Source of the DNA: an uncultured Prevotellaceae bacterium
Lineage (GTDB): Bacteria > Bacteroidota > Bacteroidia > Bacteroidales > Bacteroidaceae
Reading direction: 5' to 3'
Length of the DNA stretch: 45,556 nucleotides
Assembly (NCBI GenBank): GCA_900557555.1
Contig: USTH01000008.1
Span: 1-45,556 of the forward strand
A model generated the notes under the pieces. That model was given only the letters and a program-made list of their open reading frames with translations, did no database searches and had not been told where the DNA came from. Positions 8,416 through 17,000 of the stretch are shown here, one piece after another. How positions within the stretch are numbered: position 1 is the first letter of the stretch; every line of letters starts with the position of its first letter. A program made the position numbers and the translations under genes.

Positions 8416-9018
8416 TTATGTTAGAATTTCTTTTGCTACAGTTTCAAGTTCGGCATACCATTCAGCACCAAAACGTTGAATGAGCGGTGTCTTCAGAAAC
8501 TTATAGACAGGCATCGACAGTCGATAACCTTTTTCCACCGCATCGTGACATACGCTCCATCTGTGGTAGTTAAGACCGTAGAGCACTTCGCCATCGCCAA
8601 TATTGAAGCGTTTCACCCTGATGGGGTACAACGAACAACTGACAGGCTTGTCGGTTGTGAAGAGCCCCTTGTTCTTGGCACGCTCTATGGCACACAGACA
8701 GTTGCCCTTGTCATCATAGCAGGTAAAGACACAGTCTTTGCCATTTACGATGCTGGTGACAAGTTCACCTTCGCGGTCCACGTAGGCTATGCCCTGCTCG
8801 GCTATCACCTTGCGGGCCTCTGGTGCAAGCTCGTCTTCAATCTGCGGCAAGATGTCTTCAATGGCAGCCACTTCGTCCATCGTGACAGGTGCTCCAGCAT
8901 CGCCCTCAATGCAACAAACACCCTTGCATGCCTTGTAGTTGCAACAAAACTGTTCTCTGAAAATGTCTATTGAGCAAAGCACATTGCCCACCTGTATGAT
9001 ATTCATATTTCTATCCAT
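8416..9018 (-). CDS. DUF3109 family cysteine-rich protein
   Basis: About 200 aa, cytoplasmic, function unknown. It has a cluster of cysteines near the N-terminus (FCCNYKACKGVCCIEGDAG) followed by CVFTCYDDKGNCLC and KPVSCSLYP. This is the arrangement of DUF3109 and related YkgJ-type proteins, thought to bind zinc or an iron-sulphur centre. I start at MDRNMNIIQ (9018); Met5 at 9006 is equally possible. The frame stays open 69 codons further upstream, but that extension is low-complexity and partly encoded by the TTTCGGCCGAAA palindromes, so I reject it. Confidence 0.85.
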   Translation of the reverse strand: MDRNMNIIQVGNVLCSIDIFREQFCCNYKACKGVCCIEGDAGAPVTMDEVAAIEDILPQIEDELAPEARKVIAEQGIAYVDREGELVTSIVNGKDCVFTCYDDKGNCLCAIERAKNKGLFTTDKPVSCSLYPIRVKRFNIGDGEVLYGLNYHRWSVCHDAVEKGYRLSMPVYKFLKTPLIQRFGAEWYAELETVAKEILT

Positions 9019-9112
9019 GACACACCGTTGTACAGATGATGTTGCACAACAAAGCCCAAAGATAACACTTTCGTATGACATAACTGCCACCCACAGCGAA
9101 CTAATATGCCTC

Positions 9113-9188
9113 TTTCGGCCGAAACAGATATCCGCATCGGCGGATTGGGACATGCGTTTCGGCCGAAACGCAACCCCACATCGGCCGA
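9113..9188. repeat. TTTCGGCCGAAA palindrome cluster 1
   Basis: Perfect 12-bp palindromes TTTCGGCCGAAA lie at 9113-9124 and 9157-9168; the latter extends to an 18-bp palindrome GCGTTTCGGCCGAAACGC (9154-9171). A third core, TCGGCCGA, is at 9181-9188. The cluster is 95-170 bp upstream of the DUF3109 start. The same palindrome recurs upstream of ahcY. Confidence 0.8.
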
Positions 9189-9253
9189 AATGGCAACATA
9201 ATATCAACACGCACAGATGCCGCAACGCACCTGCGGGCTGTTATGCTTGGCAA

Positions 9254-9305
9254 TAAGAAGTAACAAACATACGCCATTTACGACCTAATGACCGATTTGG
9301 GTTAA
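9254..9305 (-). repeat. Dispersed repeat family A, copy 3
   Basis: Read on the minus strand: TAACCCAAATCGGTCATTAG, GTCGTAAATGG, ending in GTTACTTCTT. It lies downstream of the first papain-like gene, just past its hairpin. Confidence 0.75.
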
Positions 9306-9310
9306 AACGA

Positions 9311-9343
9311 AGAGAGAGGGCTTCGCAGTGAAACCCTCTCTCT
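9311..9343 (-). terminator. Terminator hairpin of the papain-like gene pair
   Basis: AGAGAGAGGG (9311-9320) pairs perfectly with CCCTCTCTCT (9334-9343) around a 13-nt loop, 56 bp past the stop of the 9399 gene. On the minus strand it is followed by a moderately T-rich TCGTTTTAA. Confidence 0.7.
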
Positions 9344-9398
9344 GTTGTCTGATGAACGGCGTGCATCAGAGGCACGTCTTTCACCGCGGAATATCTGT

Positions 9399-12300
9399 TT
9401 AGTCTACCTTAATCTTTTCGCCATCGACGACGTAGATGCCTGGTGCAAACGGAATGATGTGTACACCCTCCACGAGATGGTCAAAGACGAGCTGTCCGTC
9501 GATGGTGAACACCTTCATGCGGCGCGGCTCTCTGTTGATGACGCGGATGGCATGGCTCATCGGGGTGTAACGTTTCATGTCGCCTCCGTCAACAGCGTCA
9601 TAGACAGATGTCTGGTCATCTTGTTCAACCACCTTGACCGGTGTGCGCATAAGCTTGAACTCGGCAATGTCAATGGCAGACCAGCCCTCAAGATTGATGA
9701 TGAGGCCGAGAGTGATGGGTTCGTCTTCGCCAACGGTGAATGTGATGGTCTGCTTTGACAGCGGAGCGTAGGCAACAGACTTCTTCTCATAGGTGCTCAT
9801 GTCGACAAACTCTTCACCGCGCGTTACACACACAAAGCTACTGTCGGTTTTGAACGACCCGTCTGCACTCGGGCTGACGGTGAGCGTGTAGTAGCCGGCG
9901 GGCAGTGTTGTCGTCTGGTAAAACAGGTGGTTCCTCAAGGTGTCGGCAAAGCCATAGTAGCCTGTTCTGAAGTTGATGTCGTAGTTCTGGTTCTTGGCGA
10001 CGTGGGCACCCGTGGTGGCCTTGTCGGTGACAACGGCGTTTCCGATGACCCATTTAGAGTCGGCGGTGCCAGTCTTGAGTTCAAGGAGGTTGTTGGAGTT
10101 GGTGGTGCTTACGCTGTTGTCAGTATGGAGGAACGGTGCTTTGTAGTTGGTGAGGTAGTCGGCAGACACATCGCTGGCCTCATCACCTCCGAAGTCGAGC
10201 GTGAACACGCCGAGAGCTGTTGTCCAAGCGTCACCGTCGGGACCGAAGCCGAGCCTACGACCTGTCAATTCGTTGCCGGTGGCATCAATGAGGTCACCCG
10301 TGTTCTGGTTGAACTGATAGTACACCTTGAGACCGTTGGCAGACTTGGCAGTGCTGATGTCGTCGGCACTGATAGGCTGGTTGCTTATTTGCTTCAACTG
10401 TGATTCGTTAAGTGTCTTGCCCCAAATTCTGAACTCGTCGAAGATACCTTTGAACGAGGCGGTGTCGGAACTTACGGTGAGTGAACCCTTCCATGCCGGG
10501 CAGCTGAGACCGAGGCGCAAGCTCGGTGCGCTGAACAGTTCGGTGTCGCGGTAGAACTTCACGTTGCCAGTAGCGAAGGTGATGGCATAGTGGTGCCACT
10601 CGTCCTTAGTGATGAAGCCTGGAGCCGAAACAACCTGTTTGCCATTGACATAGACTCCTACCGAACCGTCTTCGTTAGCCCATGTCTTGAGCTTGCCGTC
10701 GTCGGTGGCCATGGTGAGCGCACCCTTGTAGGATGACGGATAGAGCCATGTGTCGATGGTGAAGTTGCGAGTGTTGGAAGTGAACGGGGTGGGCACTGCG
10801 AAACGCTCGCCAGAGCCGCTCATAGAAAGACCGTTGCCCGGGTCTGCATTGCTTACCGCAAAGGCCTTTTTCATGGTCTTTGAAGACTCTCCGTGGGCGT
10901 TGGAAGACTTGAGCGTTACATTATAGTAGCCAGGGGCCTCTGGGGTGAACGCCGTGTTCTGTCCGTGTATCACATAGTTGCGCTTGCCGCTGACGTGGTT
11001 AACCTCCCACTGCCACTTCTCCGGGCCGAGGATTGACTTGTCGTGGAAGAACACCTTGTCACCGAGGAGTATGGCCGATGGTTCGACCTTGAAGTCTACG
11101 TACGGCGCTGATGCCACGGCAGTGACGTTTCGGGTGACAGAAGCTGAACCAGCAGCGTTGGTAACAGTGAGGGTAACGGGGTAGGTGCCCACTTCAAGGA
11201 AGCGTGCAGATGCGTTGGTGGCATATACCTTTTCAATGTCGGCACCCGGCATGCTCCACGTGTAGGTGCAGTTGACACCTGTAGAACGGTTGACGAAACT
11301 GAAATATTTGCTTGCGGGCAGATTATCTTCGGCAACGTCGAAGTCGGCAATAGGCATTGGCAGGGTTTTTACGCTGACATTGAGGTTTGTAACGGCAGTG
11401 TTGCCAGAGATGTCGGTGGTCGTTACACTCAGCACATGGTCACCGTCTTCACTGAAGGTGATGTAAGGACTCTTGGTGTTGCCCACGCTGAGTTCCTGAC
11501 CGTCGATGCTCCACTTGTATTGCTTGACAGACATAGGTGCATCAATGGTGAAGCGTGTCTGCATGCCAGCATAGACATCGGTGGCTGCGGTGGTGATGGC
11601 AGGGGTGAAGTTTTTCGGGCCTGTCAAGAAACTGTTGTCAACCAGCACCGACACATTGTCGGGGTCGGTGATGACTGCATGGTGTCCACGGGCGTAGTCC
11701 CTTATCTTCTTCACTCCGTCTTCCTCTATGATGTCGCCTTTATAGTACAACACAAGGCTGTCTTGCTGTGAGGGGCTTGCTATGCCCACCCTGTAGTTGT
11801 TGAATATCTCATTGTCGGTCAAAGGACGATTCCAGAGTCTGATTTCATCAATTTCTGCATCAATGAGACCGTTATTTTCCTGACGACCGATATAGAAGTT
11901 GTCAAAAGCCTTAATCTTGCTGTAGGTTGAATAGCTGGTTCTTCTGATAAGCTTTTCATTGACGAATATCTTCAGTGCGAAATTGTCGATGACAACGGCC
12001 ACATGATTCCATTCGTTGAGCTTCACGGCATTGTTCTGCGTGGAGTAGGAACCGTTTGAGCCCCAGCCAGCCACGATACACTTGCCGGAGTTCATGCTTG
12101 AGAAGAAGTATATGGGGTTGCATATCTGGTTGGAGTAGCTGGTAACGTCCCTTGGCTTAATCCAGTATTCCATAGTGCCGCCCTTAGAGGCTTTGAAGTC
12201 CACATTTTCCACTACCGCCATAGTTTGTCTCATGTCGAGCACATAGTTGTCGGTGCTCTGTTCCTCTACCGGGAATGTCACAAGGTTTGAGGGGTCAGAA

Positions 12301-14000
12301 ACAACGGTCTTATTGCGGTAGTCATAGACAGCAGCAATGCCGTAGGCCTTGTCGTTGACGAGAGTCGGAGAGTATGATAACGTGCCGGCATCTACAGAGT
12401 CGATGACCATGTTATCATTATATATATAGTATTTCTTTATGGGCAACGATGTGGTAACAGGCTTTTGCCATACGAGAGTACCGTCAGTAAGGGTCAGGTT
12501 GGTAGGTGCGTTAATCTGCTCGCCCGGCACGATGACCGACACGCGATAGAGCTTGCCGGAACCGGTAATCTGCACATTCTCCACCTTGAACGGGAACTCT
12601 ATGCCCTCTTTGTCAAGTTCATAGTCGATGATTGAGGCACTGTAGAGCCGACCCGTGCCGCTTTTCTCCTCCGGTGTGCGCGGATAGGTGTAGATATTGA
12701 AGAAATACTTGATAGGTTTGCGACGGTCAAAGTTCTGCGTGAGTTCTGTGATGTCGTATCCGAACTCCATAGGTTCATAGTGGTATCCGTCAATCCACTT
12801 GCCAAGCATAGGCGTTGATGGGGGGTCATTGAAATTGCGTGTGCCATCGCCCGCATTCTTGAAGTGATCCATTGCCAGAGAGTCGGTAGACACATCAGAT
12901 GCGGTATCTTGGGTGGCGGTGACGCTAAGCCACAGCAGCGAACGCTTGGAGAATGCCAGCTTCACCTTGATGGTGCGCAGCGGCTCATAGTCTTTGCGTA
13001 TGAAATGGCGTGTGACACTCCATGGAGAGGAACGCTTGCTGCTGGTAACAGAACGGGCGTACGGGCAGTATACAAAACCGTTGTTCTCCCAGCCGCTGCC
13101 CCATGAGTTGGCAATAATCCATGCTCCGACCTCGTCTTTGTCTTTTTCTCCGTATATGCCGTTGGAGTCGAGGTCAAACTCGATGCGGTCGTCATATCCC
13201 ACAATGGTTTGCGCATGGTCGTATGAGGGGCCCCAGTCAGCTACGTAGCGTTTGCCCACAAGGCCCAACTGCTTGTTGGTAGGGGTGTTGGGAATGGGAC
13301 CTGTCTTCATGCCTATGGATGCCATGCCGAACCATGCCACGCCACCTGCGTTGAAGTCGTAGTCGCCATTGTGGTTCCAAAGCCATTGCTTGAGAATCTC
13401 GCGGCCACCCTCGGTCATAACGCTTTGCTCGATGTTTGTGGCGGTCCAGTCACGGTTGTGTATGGTGTTGTACCATTTATCGTAGCCCTGCATCCAACCA
13501 TAGTCGGTGTCAGAGCAGGTCTGATTTCCAAAATATTTTGAGTAGGTCTGGCCTCCGTAGTCTGCCGCAGAGGGGTTGCCCACATTTTGAAGCATGCCCG
13601 ACTTGGAAGTACCTTGGTAGTTGTGAGCCAGAAGGTAGTTGAAGTGGGAGGTGAAACGGTTTTCATCAAGCGAACCATCAAGACCATAGTAGTTGTTGCG
13701 CTCGTAAGTCCACTGGTAGCCGATGTAGGCAGCCGCATCGCAAGAGCCTTGGTCTTGCGAGAAGATGGGTGGAAAATACTTGAGCAACGCATTGTTCAGA
13801 TGGTCAGGACGCTGTGTGGCAGAGCCATAGAGAGCCTTTGACCTTGCGGCACCCGGTGACTGCCGCTTCTTGTTTTTCTGGTAAGTGAAGTCGCCTACAT
13901 TGCGCTCTTCCTGCACGCCTCCGGTAAGTTGGGCGTAAACGCCGGAGCTGCCGCCAAGCATTAACGCTGCCAGCAGAATGGCTTTGGTTTTAATATTCAT
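9399..14000 (-). CDS. Secreted papain-like (C1-type) multidomain protein, T9SS substrate, paralogue 1
   Basis: A 1533-aa exported protein. Signal peptide 1-23 (ends VYAQ). Papain-like domain about 60-330: nucleophile region SQDQGSCDAAAY (Cys87, oxyanion Gln82), DHAQTIVGYDD (His262) and IIANSWGSGW (Asn298). The spacing before Cys87 is shorter than in papain. Then a beta region (330-495), FN3-like domain (497-577), LamG/jellyroll (585-740), three PKD-like domains (about 800-877, 883-962, 967-1050), a second LamG (1055-1220), an uncharacterised beta domain, and a C-terminal T9SS sorting domain (about 1460-1533, MKVFTIDGQLVFD and FAPGIYVVDG). A D-x-D-x-N-G loop after the His motif could bind calcium. 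It is probably a surface or secreted protease or adhesin-protease. It is co-directional with and 60 bp downstream of its paralogue. Confidence 0.88.
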   Translation of the reverse strand: MNIKTKAILLAALMLGGSSGVYAQLTGGVQEERNVGDFTYQKNKKRQSPGAARSKALYGSATQRPDHLNNALLKYFPPIFSQDQGSCDAAAYIGYQWTYERNNYYGLDGSLDENRFTSHFNYLLAHNYQGTSKSGMLQNVGNPSAADYGGQTYSKYFGNQTCSDTDYGWMQGYDKWYNTIHNRDWTATNIEQSVMTEGGREILKQWLWNHNGDYDFNAGGVAWFGMASIGMKTGPIPNTPTNKQLGLVGKRYVADWGPSYDHAQTIVGYDDRIEFDLDSNGIYGEKDKDEVGAWIIANSWGSGWENNGFVYCPYARSVTSSKRSSPWSVTRHFIRKDYEPLRTIKVKLAFSKRSLLWLSVTATQDTASDVSTDSLAMDHFKNAGDGTRNFNDPPSTPMLGKWIDGYHYEPMEFGYDITELTQNFDRRKPIKYFFNIYTYPRTPEEKSGTGRLYSASIIDYELDKEGIEFPFKVENVQITGSGKLYRVSVIVPGEQINAPTNLTLTDGTLVWQKPVTTSLPIKKYYIYNDNMVIDSVDAGTLSYSPTLVNDKAYGIAAVYDYRNKTVVSDPSNLVTFPVEEQSTDNYVLDMRQTMAVVENVDFKASKGGTMEYWIKPRDVTSYSNQICNPIYFFSSMNSGKCIVAGWGSNGSYSTQNNAVKLNEWNHVAVVIDNFALKIFVNEKLIRRTSYSTYSKIKAFDNFYIGRQENNGLIDAEIDEIRLWNRPLTDNEIFNNYRVGIASPSQQDSLVLYYKGDIIEEDGVKKIRDYARGHHAVITDPDNVSVLVDNSFLTGPKNFTPAITTAATDVYAGMQTRFTIDAPMSVKQYKWSIDGQELSVGNTKSPYITFSEDGDHVLSVTTTDISGNTAVTNLNVSVKTLPMPIADFDVAEDNLPASKYFSFVNRSTGVNCTYTWSMPGADIEKVYATNASARFLEVGTYPVTLTVTNAAGSASVTRNVTAVASAPYVDFKVEPSAILLGDKVFFHDKSILGPEKWQWEVNHVSGKRNYVIHGQNTAFTPEAPGYYNVTLKSSNAHGESSKTMKKAFAVSNADPGNGLSMSGSGERFAVPTPFTSNTRNFTIDTWLYPSSYKGALTMATDDGKLKTWANEDGSVGVYVNGKQVVSAPGFITKDEWHHYAITFATGNVKFYRDTELFSAPSLRLGLSCPAWKGSLTVSSDTASFKGIFDEFRIWGKTLNESQLKQISNQPISADDISTAKSANGLKVYYQFNQNTGDLIDATGNELTGRRLGFGPDGDAWTTALGVFTLDFGGDEASDVSADYLTNYKAPFLHTDNSVSTTNSNNLLELKTGTADSKWVIGNAVVTDKATTGAHVAKNQNYDINFRTGYYGFADTLRNHLFYQTTTLPAGYYTLTVSPSADGSFKTDSSFVCVTRGEEFVDMSTYEKKSVAYAPLSKQTITFTVGEDEPITLGLIINLEGWSAIDIAEFKLMRTPVKVVEQDDQTSVYDAVDGGDMKRYTPMSHAIRVINREPRRMKVFTIDGQLVFDHLVEGVHIIPFAPGIYVVDGEKIKVD

Positions 14001-14060
14001 AGCTGTTGTTGTTAGAATGATTCTTTATTGTGTAATGGTCATGTTGAGCGAAGTCTGCTG

Positions 14061-17000
14061 TTATTTTACCAGCACCTTCACTCCGTTGGCAATATACAGA
14101 CCCGGAGCCATTGGGATGCGTTTGTTGCCCGAGAAGAACTCGTTGAACACGCACTGGCCCAGCTCATTGTATATCTTCACTTCTATGGTCTTGTCGCTGA
14201 CGATGCGGATTGCACCGCTCTCACCAGTGAAGTTACCGATGTGGCCCTTGTCAAGGGCATCGTAGGCATCGCTGATGCCATCGGCAGTTTGCGAGGTCAA
14301 TGATACCTGTGTCAGTTTAAACGAGCGGAAACTCATGCCACGGCAATCTTCGTCGATGTTGACAATCAAGCCGAGAGAAACCTCCGTGTTGTCCTTGATA
14401 ACATCAAATTCAATGTTTTTCTTCTCGCTTAGCAGACAACTTGCCAAAGCGTCGTCGAGTGTTTCGTTACGAACAATGGTGTCACCATAGCAGGCAACCA
14501 GACGTGAACTCTTCGGATAGAACGAGTAGCCAGCATCTACAGAAAATACATAGTGACCTTGTGGCAAGGTGACAGTCTGATAGAGACGCTGATTGATTAT
14601 CTTTCCGGAAGTGTAGTTGGTAGATATTGCAAGCCATTTGTAATCGGGGTCTACATACGCTGTGTTGATGTTTTTGTCGTCAATAATCTGCGGTGAATCA
14701 TATACCCATGTAGATTTATCGGACTGGGTCAGCAGTTCCTTTGCCCCCTCACGTTTCTCAAGCACCTCTCTGTCACCTGTGAGGAACGGTGTCTTGTAGT
14801 TGGTGAGATATGTGTTTGAGATGTCGGTTCGGGTCATGTCTCCCTCCAAGTCGAGGGTAAACACTCCCGGACTGATTATCCATGCGTCACCGTCAGGACC
14901 GAAGTTCACTCGTTTGGCATCGCGGCCCTTGCCTGTGCGGTCTATCACATCGCCTCCGTTCTGGTTGAAGTCGTAGTAAACACACAGGTTGTCGGTTTCA
15001 GCAGGGTTGTCTACCGGTTTGTTGCAAACTTGGCCAAGCTCTTCCTCGGTGAGAGCCTTGCTCCAGATGCGCAACTCGTCAATGTAACCGTTGAACGGAC
15101 TGTCGCCTCTGCCGAAGCGGAATGTTTCGGGCCATGAAGGCAGAGTGTACTGGCTCATGCGGTCAATGGCAGCAACCTTTTTGCCGTCAAAGAACAACGT
15201 AATGAAACCTTTGTCAAACGAGACGGCATAGTGATGCCACTGGTTCGTAACCGGGATCGTACCACTTGTGGTGATCGTATTGTCCTTGTATGTAATGGCA
15301 TATTTTCCCTTGTCGTTGCAATTGGTGGAGAATTCACCGAATTCAAAAGCACCGGCACCAGCATAGACGCAAGGATACATCCACCACTCAACGGTAAAGG
15401 CTTGTTGGGTGGCGGCAAACGGACGGGCAATGTGCAACTGCTCATCGTTGCCAGCAAAGACAAGACCATTTTTGGCATCAGCGGTACTAACGCATAGCGA
15501 ACGCAACTTCTCGGCAGTGCTTACACCGACATCGTTGATTGTTTGCAGACTGACATCATAAACACCCGGAGCCGGAGGGGTGAACGACGAGAACTGTCCG
15601 TTTACCTGTATGCAGCGTTTGCCGTTGGTCAGTGTCCACAGCCAGTCGGTCGGTTTGCCAAGACTCTTGTCTTCGAGATATGTGGTTTCGCCCAGAAGAA
15701 TTTGATTTGGGGCCACGTTGAACTTGCTTGTAGGCTTAGCCTCATACGCTTCCACTGTCTTGGTGACAGAAGCCGTTCCGGCACTGTTGGTGGCGTGGAG
15801 AGTGATGCTGTAGGTGCCAGGAGAATTGAATATGGCGTTGGCATTGGTGAGGTAGATGTCTTCCTGACCTTCTATGCACCAACGGTAGGTGCAGTTGCGG
15901 CCTTTGGTGCGGTTGACAAACGAGAAGGGTTGTGACACGGCAAGACGCGACTGGGCGATATCAAAGGCTGGTTCCGGCAACTGGCCTTTAGACACGGTGA
16001 TTTCCTTTTGCGACGTTAGTGTCTTTCCTTTTGAGTCTGTTACGCTAAGAGAGACTGTGTAGGTACCCTCTTTAGTGTAGGTCACATAGGGTGACTGTAT
16101 GTTGTGGCTTTCGCTTGTGGCTCCGGGGGTGCTCCATTGCCATGACACGACATTGGTGCTGCCTGTGCCGCACAGCATTACGGGCTGGTTGGTGTAGACA
16201 GAATCCTCAAGTGTAATGGTGGGGCTTAGGGAGAAAGAACTGCCTTTAAGGATGTCCTTGTTGGCAACGCCCTCCATTTCGCCCATGGCCAGATAGGCAT
16301 GGTTGCTGAATATATACTCCTGCACACGCTGTTCGCCCTCTACCTCTATGAGGTTCATCGGCAGATATGCGATGAGACTTGCCTGTTCGGACGGCATGGC
16401 AACCGGATTGTCTTTGCCCGAATAGACTTCGGCCTGTGTGCGTGCACTGCGCCAAATGCGCAGTTCGTCAATGCCGGCAGAGAACGGCTTGTCAGCAGAG
16501 CCTATCAAGAGGTCTCCGAGGGCAGGAATGCCGCTGTTGTTGATGGACGTAAAGCTGCCTTTGCGCATTCCGTTGACATAGAGCAGAATGGTGTTGTTCT
16601 GCACCGCCACGGCAATGTGTTGCCACGTGTTGGCCTTGATGGTCTTTGCAGCAGAAGACACCTTGTTTTCATCATTCCAGCCGGCCACAGCTTGTCCGCT
16701 CGGTGTTATTTCGATGAAGAACTTGTTTTTGCCGCTACCAGTAATCTCGTATGAGCCTGTGCCAATTTTGGTTGGTTTTATCCAGAACTCGATTGTACCC
16801 TGACTAAGTTTGCCGGGCAAAGCATTTGGAACGACCATGCAACCATCAGTAATGGTGAGTGACATATTGTCACCGCCAGGCATTGTCATGGCATTACGCG
16901 CGAAGTTGCCTTTGGCAGACTCTATCAACCTGCCCTTGCAGCCATAGACGGCCGACACACAATATGTGCCGTCGGCACTGGGGACAGTGTAGGTATTGAC

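Noticed and set aside
9019..9225. 69-codon upstream extension of the DUF3109 gene
   Set aside because: Encoded largely by palindromic repeat DNA, with no family resemblance; the normal start is at 9018 or 9006.
9927..10403. Long plus-strand frame inside the first papain-like gene
   Set aside because: Antisense shadow of a strongly supported coding region; many similar shadows over the two giant genes were also dropped.
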